Source: Aerococcaceae bacterium DSM 111176 (lineage in GTDB: Bacteria > Bacillota > Bacilli > Lactobacillales > Aerococcaceae). Taken from it: 64,000 bases of DNA. The notes below the pieces were generated by a model. That model saw only the letters and a list, made by a program, of their open reading frames with translations, did no database searches and was not told the origin of the DNA. Shown here in pieces: positions 17,391-26,819 of this stretch. The DNA is taken from positions 1 to 64,000 of the forward strand of contig JACBXN010000078.1 in the NCBI GenBank assembly GCA_015863215.1. The letters are read 5' to 3'. How positions within the stretch are numbered: the first letter of the stretch is position 1; each line of letters opens with the position of its first letter. The position numbers and the translations under genes are program-made.

Positions 17391-17436
17391 AATCCCGTTC
17401 AAAACGTTTAGTAGACGTTTCGAACGGGATTTTTAT
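17391..17436 (+). terminator. Terminator after the LCP gene
   Basis: A stem AATCCCGTTC/GAACGGGATT (17391-17400 with 17422-17431), an inner AAACGT/ACGTTT pairing, then TTTAT on the plus strand. Confidence 0.88.
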
Positions 17437-17446
17437 CTTATATAGC

Positions 17447-17483
17447 AAAAAAGGCAGACACTCGATTGAGTCATCTGCCTTTT
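17447..17483 (-). terminator. Terminator after pyruvate oxidase
   Basis: A stem AAAAGGCAGA/TCTGCCTTTT (17449-17458 with 17474-17483), followed on the minus strand by six T. Confidence 0.9.
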
Positions 17484-17500
17484 AAAATGGTTATAAAAAA

Positions 17501-19282
17501 TTATTTAGCTACTTTTGAAGTAAGACCTTCCGCTTTTAAGAATTCGCTGAATGGTACTAATTCCTCTGCTTCATATTTTTCTTTATATGCATTGATTTCT
17601 TCTTCGCTATATAGAGAAGGGTCTAATTTCAATGTTTCTACTGGAATTGGACGATCTTTAGTAATTTTAGCATCGATAACAACTGTGTTACCTTCTTTGT
17701 ATGCTTTAACAGCATCTTGCATAACTTGATCCATGTCTTCGATACGGCTAACAGTGAATCCAACTGCTCCTTGAGCGTCCGCAATTTTAGCGTAATCTAC
17801 GTCAGTAAATTCAGTACCGAATGTATTCGTGTTTGTGTCTTCATATTTGTTCTTGATGAAGCCGTACTCAGTATTTGTGAATACAACGTTAATAACAGGC
17901 ATGTTGTAACGTACGTTAGTTACAACGTCTGGGTAATTCATTGAGTACGCGCCGTCTCCCATTAAGTTCCATGCTTGACGATCTGGATAAACGTTCTTAG
18001 CTGCAATCCCACCAGGAATCGCGATACCCATTGATGCGAATAATGGTGAAGTTCTCCACATGTTCTTAGGTGTCATATGTAAGTGACGGATAGATGTTTG
18101 AGTTGAGTTACCAACATCAATTGAGTAGATAGCATCTTCGTCAGCGTATTTGTTAATTGCGTTATATACTTGATACAATTGTAGAGCACCAGATTCTTTT
18201 TGCTCTAATTTGTTCATGTAGTCACGCCAGTTTTGAATGTTTTTAAGGTTAGCGTTCCACCAAGCTGATTCTTCAACTGCTGTTACTTTTTCAAGTAATG
18301 AATGAACTGCTTCACCAGCATCACCTAAGATTGCTACGTCTGCATTGTGACGTTTACCTAACATTGCTGGGTTGTTGTCAATTTGGATGAATTTTTCAAC
18401 GTTTGAGAAAGTTTTCTCTACTTCAGCAAATGGGAAGTTAGATCCAACGAATAATACTGTATCTGCTTCTTTAACAGCTTCGTTAGCAGGTTTCCAACCA
18501 ACACGGTATGTTGATCCAGTTAAACCTTCGAAGTCCCATTCAAATGTTTCAAAGTTTTTACCAGTAGTGATCACTGGAGCTTTTAATTTACGAGATAATT
18601 CTTGAACAGCTGGACCATGTCCCATAGTACCAATACCTGCATAGATAACAGTACGTTCAGAGTTGTTTAATACCTCAACTGCTGCATCGATATCTTTTTC
18701 ATCAATTGGTGAAGATGCATATTCACGGTAGCTATGACCAGATGAATAGAATGCGTCGTTATCGATTTCTTGGAAACCAAAGTCAGCAGGTACTTCTAAT
18801 ACAGCAACACCACGTTTAGCTTTAGCTGTACGGATTGCTTCGTCAACTAATTTTGGTAATTGTTCTGCATAAGCTACACGACGGTTGTAAACTGCAATGT
18901 TAGCAAACATTGGGTTTTGGTTTAACTCTTGGAAAGCATCCATGTTTAATTCTTTGTGTGGACGAGATCCTAAGATCGCTAATACTGGAGTATTATCCAT
19001 CGCTGCGTCATAAAGACCGTTGATTAAGTGAGATGCACCAGGTCCACCAGACCCAACACAAACCGCGATATTACCATTAAATTTTGCTTGCATTACTGCA
19101 GCCATTGCCCCAACCTCTTCGTGTTTTACTTGTAAGAAGTTGATGTTTGTTTCTTTTTGTTCACCTAATGCTTCCATTAATGAACTTAAAGTTCCTGAAG
19201 GAATACCGTAGATAGTATCTACTCCCCATCCATCTAACACTTTAAGCATAGCTGTACTAATTTTTGTTTTTCCGTTTGTCAT
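17501..19282 (-). CDS. pox: Pyruvate oxidase (acetyl-phosphate and H2O2 forming)
   Basis: A 593-residue thiamine-diphosphate enzyme. The N-terminal PYR domain carries [11 protein letters not shown] and the catalytic Glu in VKHEEVGA; the middle domain is the FAD-binding region ([13 protein letters not shown]); the C-terminal PP domain carries [12 protein letters not shown] and NTEYGFIKN. It converts pyruvate, phosphate and oxygen to acetyl phosphate, CO2 and H2O2. From memory the sequence is very close to the Aerococcus viridans enzyme. The start is ATG at 19280-19282 behind AAGGGG; an in-frame TTG lies two codons earlier. Consistent codon use suggests high expression. Its product acetyl phosphate connects to pta in this window. 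Confidence 0.95.
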   Translation of the reverse strand: MTNGKTKISTAMLKVLDGWGVDTIYGIPSGTLSSLMEALGEQKETNINFLQVKHEEVGAMAAVMQAKFNGNIAVCVGSGGPGASHLINGLYDAAMDNTPVLAILGSRPHKELNMDAFQELNQNPMFANIAVYNRRVAYAEQLPKLVDEAIRTAKAKRGVAVLEVPADFGFQEIDNDAFYSSGHSYREYASSPIDEKDIDAAVEVLNNSERTVIYAGIGTMGHGPAVQELSRKLKAPVITTGKNFETFEWDFEGLTGSTYRVGWKPANEAVKEADTVLFVGSNFPFAEVEKTFSNVEKFIQIDNNPAMLGKRHNADVAILGDAGEAVHSLLEKVTAVEESAWWNANLKNIQNWRDYMNKLEQKESGALQLYQVYNAINKYADEDAIYSIDVGNSTQTSIRHLHMTPKNMWRTSPLFASMGIAIPGGIAAKNVYPDRQAWNLMGDGAYSMNYPDVVTNVRYNMPVINVVFTNTEYGFIKNKYEDTNTNTFGTEFTDVDYAKIADAQGAVGFTVSRIEDMDQVMQDAVKAYKEGNTVVIDAKITKDRPIPVETLKLDPSLYSEEEINAYKEKYEAEELVPFSEFLKAEGLTSKVAK

Positions 19283-19329
19283 TTCCAAAATCCCCTTATA
19301 TAAATTTTCTTAAAAATAACGCCTGATTC

Positions 19330-19357
19330 ATACTATCACTTTAATTAGAAAACGCAA
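19330..19357 (-). promoter_or_regulatory. Promoter of pyruvate oxidase
   Basis: On the minus strand TTGCGT (19357-19352), a 16-base spacer and TAGTAT (19335-19330) preceded by TGA form an extended -10 promoter, ~48 bases before the ATG. Confidence 0.55.
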
Positions 19358-20131
19358 GTGGTTATTGGTAAATTAACATTTGTAAAATTTATTTTTAAGA
19401 CACTAGTTTTATACTCTTTTCACATATAGTGGATATTGACTTCATTTTATTAGAAAGATTATAATGCGATCTGTTTCATTTAATTTAAATAACTGTAATA
19501 TATATTTGATTAACCCCGCACATAAGGATAATGCTTAGGATAAAATTTAGTTAAATATCACGATAGATTAAAATTTGATGAATTCACAAATGAGATATAG
19601 GATTTGAGAGGTTTGCTAGCAAATAACACAGAGAAAACTTGATACAATCACCTTTCCCGCTTTTCAGATTCATTTTTCAAGTTTGATAAAAATATTTAGT
19701 TCTTTGCAAAATAACTGAGTCTCTTTCTTACATTTAGACTAATTTGCAATCTTTGGATTTCTTTTGCATCTAATCTTCTACTTTAAAGTCTACTAACTCC
19801 AGTGGTTTTCTTATTTATTAAAATTCCATTTGGATATCCCTTTTTCCAAAAACAAAATTCATTATATTCTCACCTTATTATATTTTAATGTGATATTATA
19901 TACATAAATGATCTAGTAGGGTTTTTTGGAAAGAATCAATGGTGCATATTAGTTATTGGTCTCCCTTTCTGGTCTTAATTAAAATATGATTACGTATATC
20001 GCAAGGAGTGTTGTCTATAAGAAAGTAAATTAGTTGTGGCCAGTTGGTAAGGGTTATAATTCAACCCGTATTATCCAAAATACACATTTTGTTAATAGAA
20101 GAAATACTAAATATATGTAAAGAGGAAGATT
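19358..20131. other. 774-bp gap without a supported gene
   Basis: AT-rich, with stops in all frames and no recognisable gene fragment, tRNA or strong terminator. It contains a good plus-strand promoter (19436-19465). It also has an isolated ribosome-like AAGGAG at ~20003 followed by a six-codon frame. This could be decayed coding DNA or a small-RNA locus. Confidence 0.5.
19436..19465 (+). promoter_or_regulatory. Orphan sigma-A promoter
   Basis: TTGACT (19436-19441), an 18-base spacer and TATAAT (19460-19465). There is no open frame within the next 600 bases; the next gene starts at 20132. Confidence 0.55.
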
Positions 20132-20626
20132 ATGATGAAAAAAATCTTATTAATCAGTAGTTTACTTACGATGCTTTTTGGTGGTTTTATTAGTACAAGC
20201 AATGTTGAAGCCAAGAGTTATAAAAATATGGACGAAATGGCAATGGACTTATTTCCAAAAATTTTTGAACTACAAGGCAAAGATATAAAATTTGACGAAA
20301 AAGATTACGAAATTATAAAATACGAAGATATAATGCGTGAAAGAAATGGCCTAGAGGATGTAAAACATACTTTTTATGCAGAAATTCAGCAGTATGATGA
20401 AGGTGAAAATATTGCAGAAGGGCTAATTATGAGAGACGGAGATCTTGATCGCGCCTACTACTTTATTATTCCTAACTTACCCGATAAACGTTTAATGGAA
20501 GGCGATGTTGTTGACGTTTACGGAACACTTCACGGTTTATTAACTTATGAAACTGTGATAGGTGGAAGTAAAACAGTGCCTGTAATTATCATTGATAATG
20601 TATTAGTTGAAGGGATTGACTACTAA
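20132..20626 (+). CDS. Small secreted protein with a possible OB-fold domain
   Basis: A 164-residue protein not recognised as a named family. A signal peptide (KKILLISSLLTMLFGGF) has a likely cut after VEA near 27. Residues ~120-160 (EGDVVDVYGTLHGL, VPVIIIDNV) resemble the strand pattern of secreted OB-fold domains in Firmicutes proteins. There is no Cys, repeat or sortase motif, and no lipobox. The ribosome site AGAGGAAG precedes the ATG pair. It stands alone, separated from pyruvate oxidase by a long gap and facing guaA. The OB-fold idea rests on pattern only. Confidence 0.72.
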   Translation: MMKKILLISSLLTMLFGGFISTSNVEAKSYKNMDEMAMDLFPKIFELQGKDIKFDEKDYEIIKYEDIMRERNGLEDVKHTFYAEIQQYDEGENIAEGLIMRDGDLDRAYYFIIPNLPDKRLMEGDVVDVYGTLHGLLTYETVIGGSKTVPVIIIDNVLVEGIDY

Positions 20627-20698
20627 TCAAAGTCAAAACATCCCACTCACTTCCTTTGAACCGTAAAGAGTGAGTACAAATAACTACCGTAAAATAAA

Positions 20699-20740
20699 AA
20701 ATGGCCAAACCTTGATAATAAAAGGTTTGGCCATTTATTT
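20699..20740. terminator. Bidirectional terminator between secreted gene and guaA
   Basis: A perfect 15-bp stem AAATGGCCAAACCTT/AAGGTTTGGCCATTT (20699-20713 with 20722-20736), T-rich on both strands. Confidence 0.93.
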
Positions 20741-20744
20741 ATGA

Positions 20745-20909
20745 TACTCCCACTCACAGCCAATTCCAACCAATCATTACGGCGCTTTGCGCCTTATTCT
20801 TGGGGAATTCGTGCAGAGGGGCTACCGCTACTCTCCCGGCGCCTTCGGCTTGGCAGTCGTAGGGTAGACGTAAAACGTTAGAAGTTCACTAACGTTTTAC
20901 TCCCACTCA
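20745..20909. repeat. Folded GC-rich element flanked by 12-bp direct repeats
   Basis: TACTCCCACTCA occurs exactly at 20745-20756 and 20898-20909. Between them are three hairpins: an imperfect one (20762-20809) with tip GGCGC-TTT-GCGCC at 20781-20793; a second (20822-20867) closed by CTACC/GGTAG and CTAC/GTAG; and a perfect 12-bp stem GTAAAACGTTAG/CTAACGTTTTAC (20870-20900) that includes the guaA stop codon. The GC content is well above the surroundings. It could be a small mobile repeat or a structured RNA. Confidence 0.6.
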
Positions 20910-22444
20910 ATGGTCGATGGTGGTTTTCCTGTTACGTCATACACTACACGGTTAACGTGTTGCACTTCATTTACAATACGGGTTGAGATTGTTTGTAATA
21001 CATCCCATGGAAGGCGTGCGAATTCTGATGTCATTCCATCAATGGATGTGACAGCACGAATCCCAATCATGTGATCGTATGTACGTTCGTCTCCCATAAC
21101 TCCAACTGAGCGAACATTTGGTAAAACTGTGAAGTATTGCCATACGTCACGGTCTAAGCCATGTTTTGCGATCTCTTCACGTAAGATTGCATCTGATTCA
21201 CGGACGATTTCTACCTTTTCGTCAGTGATTTCACCAAGTACACGGATACCTAATCCTGGTCCTGGGAATGGTTGACGCCAAACGATGCTCTCAGGCATGC
21301 CTAATGCAGTACCTAAAGCACGCACTTCGTCTTTGAATAATGTATTTAATGGCTCAATTAATTCAAATTCCATATCGTCTGGTAGTCCACCTACATTATG
21401 GTGAGATTTGATTGTTTGAGCTGTTTCAGTACCTGATTCGATAATATCAGTGTATAAAGTACCTTGTGCTAAGAAGTCGATACCGTCTAATTTAGCTGCT
21501 TCTTCGTCAAATACATAGATAAATTCATTACCAATGATTTTACGTTTTCTTTCTGGATCATCTACACCGGCTAATTTAGAGAAGAAGCGGTCTTTAGCAT
21601 CTACCTTAATAATGTTTAATCCGAATGATCCAAGAGATTCCATTACTAAATCTGCTTCGTTCTTACGTAATAAACCGTGGTCAACGAAGATAGAGACTAA
21701 TTGGTCTCCGATTGCTTTTTGTAATAATACACCAACAACTGATGAGTCAACCCCACCTGAAAGACCTAATAATACTTTACGGTCGCCTACTTGTTCGCGA
21801 ATATTTGCAATAGCGATGTCAATATAGTTTTCCATTGACCAGTCGCCTTTCGCTCCACAAATTTCAAAGGCAAAGTTTTTGAGCATTTCTACACCATTAA
21901 CCGATGCACGTACCTCTGGATGGAATTGTACGCCATAAATTTGACGAGCTGTATCTTCAAAGGCTGCTACTGGACAAGTTTCAGTTGAGGCAGTCACAGT
22001 AAACCCTTCTGGTACTTCAGTAATTAAGTCACCATGGCTCATTAATACTGTTTCTTCTTCGGCAAGTCCTGCGAATAATCCCGATTCGTTGTTATTCACA
22101 TTCATAGAAGATTTACCAAATTCACGAACATCTCCGCGAGCAACTGTTCCGTCAAATAATTGAGTCACTAATTGCATACCGTAACAAACACCTAATACTG
22201 GAATACCCATGTTAAAGATTTCTGGGTCCACTGTAAAAGCATCCTCTGCGTAAACGCTGCGCGGTCCACCAGATAAAATAATCCCTTTTACATTGCCTTC
22301 AGCTGCAATTTCTGCTGCTGTTTTTTTGTTTGATAATAATTCACTATATACGCCTAAATCTCTCAAGCGTCGTGTAATTAATTGGTTATATTGACTACCA
22401 TAGTCTAGGACAATAATTTTTTCGATTTCAGTGATTGTTTCCAT
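20897..22444 (-). CDS. guaA: GMP synthase (glutamine-hydrolysing)
   Basis: A 515-residue bifunctional enzyme. The N-terminal class I glutamine amidotransferase has nucleophile Cys87 in LGVCYGMQL and QFHPEV with its His/Glu. The ATP-pyrophosphatase domain has P-loop LSGGVDSSV near 228, and the C-terminal dimerisation domain ends in the family-typical STIEWE. It aminates XMP to GMP with glutamine and ATP. It lies 19 bases after coaA on the same strand, behind AGGAAG. The stop codon sits in a 12-bp hairpin of the adjoining folded element; the protein itself appears complete. Confidence 0.97.
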   Translation of the reverse strand: METITEIEKIIVLDYGSQYNQLITRRLRDLGVYSELLSNKKTAAEIAAEGNVKGIILSGGPRSVYAEDAFTVDPEIFNMGIPVLGVCYGMQLVTQLFDGTVARGDVREFGKSSMNVNNNESGLFAGLAEEETVLMSHGDLITEVPEGFTVTASTETCPVAAFEDTARQIYGVQFHPEVRASVNGVEMLKNFAFEICGAKGDWSMENYIDIAIANIREQVGDRKVLLGLSGGVDSSVVGVLLQKAIGDQLVSIFVDHGLLRKNEADLVMESLGSFGLNIIKVDAKDRFFSKLAGVDDPERKRKIIGNEFIYVFDEEAAKLDGIDFLAQGTLYTDIIESGTETAQTIKSHHNVGGLPDDMEFELIEPLNTLFKDEVRALGTALGMPESIVWRQPFPGPGLGIRVLGEITDEKVEIVRESDAILREEIAKHGLDRDVWQYFTVLPNVRSVGVMGDERTYDHMIGIRAVTSIDGMTSEFARLPWDVLQTISTRIVNEVQHVNRVVYDVTGKPPSTIEWE

Positions 22445-22463
22445 TATTTTGTCTTCCTACTTT

Positions 22464-23390
22464 CTAATATTTGCGTACAGAGATTCGGTCAATCTCATGA
22501 TTAGCTGCCTTATTCAAAATCACTTGCGCCCGCTCTTTGGTTGGTGCAATGTGTTGCACTAAATTTGTTAGATTGATAGTATACCAAACTTGATTAACAT
22601 ATTCTTCCTTTTTTTCCATCGACCATTTTGACATGTCATGGAAATAATTTCCGGGTTGATCTTTAGCTAAATCCATCAACATATAATAACGTTCCATATA
22701 CCATTTTTTAATATCCAAAGGATCCGCATCCACATAGACAGAAAAATCGTAAAATCCGCTCACATAGAGTTGTTGGCTTGAAGGTAATTGAAATACGTTA
22801 ATACCTTCCATGATTAAGATATCCGGCTTTTCTAAAATACCTTCTTCATCTTCTAATACATCATACACTTCATGTGAGTAAATAGGATATTCTACCTTAT
22901 CTTCACCGACTTTAACTCGTTTCATAAAATCAAGTAGTGCCGGCATATCATAACTTTCTGGAAATCCTTTACGGTGCATAATGCCCCGCTTTTTTAACTC
23001 CTTATTTGGATAAAGGAAACCATCCGTTGTCAGTAATGCGACTTTCTTTTCTGGGTAAATGGTGCTGAGTAATTCTTGTAACACACGGGCTACTGTACTC
23101 TTACCAACCGCAACACTCCCAGAAATACCAATGACGAATGGGCGATCAATAATTTGATCAACGCGTAAAAACTCTTCTCGCTCAACTCGTTCTGCAAATT
23201 TACTCTCATAAAAAATATCAATATATTGAAGCAATGGACGATAAACCTCATTAATTTCCGAATGCGTCAATCGGTCATTTAAAGATACTAAATCATCTAA
23301 ATCGGCCAAGTTTACAATCGGATGCTTATCATGATTTAACTTGCTCCACTCATCTCGGGTATATCGATAAAAAACACCGTCTCGAATCAT
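22464..23390 (-). CDS. coaA: Type I pantothenate kinase
   Basis: A 308-residue P-loop kinase of the prokaryotic CoaA type. The nucleotide loop GISGSVAVGKST lies near residue 95, then TTDGFLYPN, RKGFPESYD and LIMEGINVFQ. It catalyses the first, CoA-feedback-inhibited step of coenzyme A synthesis. Length and motifs are normal. It is the first gene of a coaA-guaA unit and is divergent from the mevalonate operon. Confidence 0.95.
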   Translation of the reverse strand: MIRDGVFYRYTRDEWSKLNHDKHPIVNLADLDDLVSLNDRLTHSEINEVYRPLLQYIDIFYESKFAERVEREEFLRVDQIIDRPFVIGISGSVAVGKSTVARVLQELLSTIYPEKKVALLTTDGFLYPNKELKKRGIMHRKGFPESYDMPALLDFMKRVKVGEDKVEYPIYSHEVYDVLEDEEGILEKPDILIMEGINVFQLPSSQQLYVSGFYDFSVYVDADPLDIKKWYMERYYMLMDLAKDQPGNYFHDMSKWSMEKKEEYVNQVWYTINLTNLVQHIAPTKERAQVILNKAANHEIDRISVRKY

Positions 23391-23623
23391 TTTTATCCCC
23401 TATCTAGTCCTCTATTTCTAATATTTTAACATAACCCCTTGATATACAATAGTTTAATTAGTTTAAAAGTATTCTTTTTTATCCTTTTGTTCGTAGTGTT
23501 TTTAACAAATTACTCGTCACACAAGGTAAAACATTGCTTAAGTGTATTATAGTAAATCTCAACTATCTTATAAAGCATCAATCTAATTGAACAAGATGGA
23601 CAATCCCTTTCTCGTAACATTTT

Positions 23624-23652
23624 TTGCTAAATATGTACTAAAATTGTAAAAT
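23624..23652 (+). promoter_or_regulatory. Promoter of the mevalonate operon
   Basis: TTGCTA (23624-23629), a 17-base spacer and TAAAAT (23647-23652), 34 bases before the mvk ATG. Confidence 0.65.
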
Positions 23653-23685
23653 AGAGAGGCAAAGAATAATAGAGAGGAGCTGCTT

Positions 23686-24675
23686 ATGAACGACAATCAA
23701 ATATCAAATATGAACACCAATGATGACACCGATTATACTCCTAGTCTCGGACAAGGGGCGGCTCATAGCAAGATAATCTTAATGGGTGAACATGCGGTTG
23801 TGTATGGCGTTCCTGCGATAGCGATGCCATTTAAGGTTGCCTCTGTTTCAGTTAAAATTACACCCTCTAAAACTAACCGTAGTCGCCTTGAAAGTGATTA
23901 CTATTCTGGTCCTATTAGCTTGATGCCTGATCATATGGCAAATCTCAAAAGAGTGATTGAACTGATGTTGGATAGTTTCAATCTTCCAGAGCAAGCACTT
24001 TATTACCATATCGAGAGCAATATTCCTATTGGTCGTGGAATGGGGTCGTCAGCCGCAGTCTCGGTTGCAATTGCTCGTGCTATTGCTGATTTTTATGACG
24101 TCGATCTCTCGGATTATCAATTACAATTAATTGTTAATCAAGGGGAAGTCATTGCCCATGAATCAACTAGCGGATTAGATACCTTGATGTCTAGTACGAA
24201 TGACCCTGTTATGTACCAAAAGAGCGAACAGCCTGTGCCATTTTCTTTAAATTTAAAGGCTTTTCTTATTTTGGCGGATAGTGGTATCGAAGGACAAACG
24301 AAAAAAGCAGTCGCTTCAGTAAGACAATTATTAGAAGAACGTCCCAAGTTCGTTAAAGAAGCACTCAATTCAATTGAGCGCTTTGTAAAACTAGGCTATC
24401 AAGCCATATTAAATAAAGACGTAAATGAATTAGGTCGGTTATTGACTTACAATCATTATTATTTAAATCAATTAGGTGTTTCCCACCCTACACTCGACCG
24501 CATTATCCAAGCAGCTTGGTATGCGGGAGCACTGGGTGCTAAATTAACCGGTGGCGGTTTAGGGGGATGCGCAATTGCCTTGGCGGAAACCGCAAAAGAT
24601 GCTGAATTAATCGCTGAAGCGATGGAAATAGCTGGTGCTAAACAAACTTGGATTCTTAATTTAGAATCTGAATAG
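23686..24675 (+). CDS. mvk: Mevalonate kinase
   Basis: A 329-residue GHMP kinase. Motif 1 is KIILMGEHAVVYGVPAIA (~29-46), the phosphate loop is PIGRGMGSSAAVS near 115, and the C-terminal motif 3 is KLTGGGLGGCAIAL. It phosphorylates mevalonate to 5-phosphomevalonate. About 25 polar residues precede motif 1, a short N-terminal extension. GAGAGGAG fixes the start. It is the first of four closely spaced isoprenoid genes that supply IPP and DMAPP for undecaprenyl phosphate and quinones. Confidence 0.95.
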   Translation: MNDNQISNMNTNDDTDYTPSLGQGAAHSKIILMGEHAVVYGVPAIAMPFKVASVSVKITPSKTNRSRLESDYYSGPISLMPDHMANLKRVIELMLDSFNLPEQALYYHIESNIPIGRGMGSSAAVSVAIARAIADFYDVDLSDYQLQLIVNQGEVIAHESTSGLDTLMSSTNDPVMYQKSEQPVPFSLNLKAFLILADSGIEGQTKKAVASVRQLLEERPKFVKEALNSIERFVKLGYQAILNKDVNELGRLLTYNHYYLNQLGVSHPTLDRIIQAAWYAGALGAKLTGGGLGGCAIALAETAKDAELIAEAMEIAGAKQTWILNLESE

Positions 24676-24684
24676 GAGATTAGT

Positions 24685-25707
24685 ATGGAAAATAAAACTT
24701 ACGAAGCAATTTATCGTGCTCATACGAATATTGCCTTAATTAAATATTGGGGAAAACGAAATCAAGAACTCTATTTACCCATGACGAGTAGTTTATCTTT
24801 AACCTTAGAGTCTCTTTATACTGACACTGCCGTTAAATTTGATGCTCATTTAGAACATGATACCTTTATTTTAGATGGACAACTACAAGATGCCAAAGAA
24901 ACGGAAAAGGTATCAAAATTTGTCGATTTATTCCGTAACTTTAGTGGTATCAACTTACCCGTTGCGATTGAGAGTGTAAACCATGTTCCTACTGCAGCTG
25001 GTTTAGCGTCATCAGCATCTGCATTTGCTGCCCTAGCTTCAGCTATTAATGCCGCTTTAGACTTAGGTCTTTCACCTGAAATATTATCAACCTTCGCTCG
25101 TCAAGGTTCTGGCAGTTCAACGCGTAGTCTATTCGGTGGTTTAGCAATGTGGCATAAAGGGGAAGGCGATGATTCTGCATCAAGTTATGCTGAACAAATT
25201 GATGATGCCTCTTTTGACATTGGTATGTTAATTGTTGTGGTTAACAATCAAAAGAAAAAAATCTCTAGTCGTGTGGGAATGCAACATACTATTGAAACGT
25301 CACCTTTTTATAAATTATGGCCAGAGGAAGTGGCAAAAGACCTGTCTTTAATGCTAGCTGCGATTGAGGAGAAAAATATTAATAAAATCGGCACAATTGC
25401 CGAACATAATGCAATGAAGATGCATTCAACAGTGCTCGCTTCAAATCCAAGCATGAATTATTTTGAAGCTAAATCACTACGCGCCATAGAACTTGTTCAA
25501 CAGATGCGCGCCGATGGTCTGTCAGCCTACTATACAATGGATGCTGGGCCAAATGTTAAAATTATTTGTCCTTACTCTCAAATGGATCAGATTAAAGCAT
25601 ATCTCAAAGATGATTTTAGTGATGAGCAATTAATTATGAGTCGCCCTGGAACTGGGCCGTATGCTATCAGCAAATTGAGTGAGCCATTGGAGATTGCCTA
25701 TGAATAA
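24685..25707 (+). CDS. mvaD: Diphosphomevalonate decarboxylase
   Basis: A 340-residue GHMP-family enzyme with the characteristic NIALIKYWGKR near the N-terminus, LPMTSSLSLTL, the phosphate loop PTAAGLASSASAFAAL near 105, and GSGSSTRSLFGG. It converts diphosphomevalonate to isopentenyl diphosphate with ATP. The ribosome site AGGAGAT lies 9 bases after mvk. Its last 8 bases overlap the next gene. Confidence 0.96.
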   Translation: MENKTYEAIYRAHTNIALIKYWGKRNQELYLPMTSSLSLTLESLYTDTAVKFDAHLEHDTFILDGQLQDAKETEKVSKFVDLFRNFSGINLPVAIESVNHVPTAAGLASSASAFAALASAINAALDLGLSPEILSTFARQGSGSSTRSLFGGLAMWHKGEGDDSASSYAEQIDDASFDIGMLIVVVNNQKKKISSRVGMQHTIETSPFYKLWPEEVAKDLSLMLAAIEEKNINKIGTIAEHNAMKMHSTVLASNPSMNYFEAKSLRAIELVQQMRADGLSAYYTMDAGPNVKIICPYSQMDQIKAYLKDDFSDEQLIMSRPGTGPYAISKLSEPLEIAYE

Positions 25708-26809
25708 AGCAACTGCCCAAATTCCAGGAAAATTATATTTAGCCGGAGAGTATGCTATTTTAACAGCAGATCAACCGGCTCTTATTATGGCCGTTGACCG
25801 CTATATAACCGCTACTGTTTCACATTCAAATAGCCCCGATCAGGGTACGATCGAATCAGATCAACATGTTTGGGAATACCGCCGCAAGAATGGTCTATTA
25901 GATTTTGATCAACTTGTAGAATCTGACCAACATTTCTGGCGCTACGCTCATGCAGCGATTGCTTTAGTTGAACAGTATGTAAAAGAATCAAACAAAAATG
26001 TGACTGACTACCATTTACAGATAACAAGTGACTTAATCGATGTTGATGGTCAAAAGTTAGGTTTTGGATCAAGTGGTGCGGTAACTCTCGCGATTATTTT
26101 AAGCTTACTCCGCTTATATGACTTGGATCCAAAGTCATCAATCATACTTTATAAATTAGCAGCGATTGCTCAAACTAAGTTAAATGCAACCGGTAGTTTT
26201 GGTGATTTAGCTGCAAGTAGTTTTGGAGGGATCGTCTATTATAAATCCCTCAACCGTACATGGTTAGAGGAGGAGCTAAGCAAAAACTACTCTCTCACTG
26301 ACTTATTAAATAAAAAATGGCCGGGTCTAGAGATTGAATCTCTTTCTGAGGATTTACCTATTCGCCTTTACTTCGGATGGACGGGGACCCCAGCTTCAAC
26401 AGACCACTTAGTGGGATATTTGAAGGAACAGTTACCCCATAATCAGAGTGATTATCAAAATTTTGTAACTGAAGCCAGTCGAACAGTCCAAGACTTATAC
26501 CAAGCATTAGCACTCGGTGATAGTGCTAGAGTAATTGAATTGATTGACTTATATGATTCACTACTTCGAGCTTTAGCAGGTGATTATGGTTTAGATATCA
26601 TCACACCAAAACTTGATTTTCTAATTGGCTCTGCACATAGCCTAAATATGGGGGCAAAATCATCTGGAGCAGGTGGTGGCGATTGTGGTATTGCCATTGA
26701 TTCAATCGATGACCCCATTGATAAACAAATACATCTATTCAATTTATGGCTGGAAGGTAATGTGAAGCCGCTTGAACTTCACTTAGCACCAAGATTATAC
26801 AAGATATAG
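25700..26809 (+). CDS. mvaK2: Phosphomevalonate kinase
   Basis: A 369-residue GHMP kinase: IPGKLYLAGEYAIL motif 1 at the N-terminus, KLGFGSSGAVTLAI in the phosphate loop, and the C-terminal GAKSSGAGGGDCGIA. It forms diphosphomevalonate. The start is ATG at 25700 behind TTGGAG; a longer in-frame start seven codons upstream has no ribosome site and runs further into mvaD. The order mvk-mvaD-pmk-fni is the common arrangement in Lactobacillales. Confidence 0.95.
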   Translation: MNKATAQIPGKLYLAGEYAILTADQPALIMAVDRYITATVSHSNSPDQGTIESDQHVWEYRRKNGLLDFDQLVESDQHFWRYAHAAIALVEQYVKESNKNVTDYHLQITSDLIDVDGQKLGFGSSGAVTLAIILSLLRLYDLDPKSSIILYKLAAIAQTKLNATGSFGDLAASSFGGIVYYKSLNRTWLEEELSKNYSLTDLLNKKWPGLEIESLSEDLPIRLYFGWTGTPASTDHLVGYLKEQLPHNQSDYQNFVTEASRTVQDLYQALALGDSARVIELIDLYDSLLRALAGDYGLDIITPKLDFLIGSAHSLNMGAKSSGAGGGDCGIAIDSIDDPIDKQIHLFNLWLEGNVKPLELHLAPRLYKI

Positions 26810-26819
26810 GAGATAAACT

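Noticed and set aside
19340-19365. CcpA cre site upstream of pyruvate oxidase
   Set aside because: The GAAAACGCAAGTG stretch matches too few positions of the cre consensus.
22445-23685. Purine riboswitch upstream of guaA or coaA
   Set aside because: guaA follows coaA by only 19 bases, and the region upstream of coaA shows no purine-aptamer-like core.
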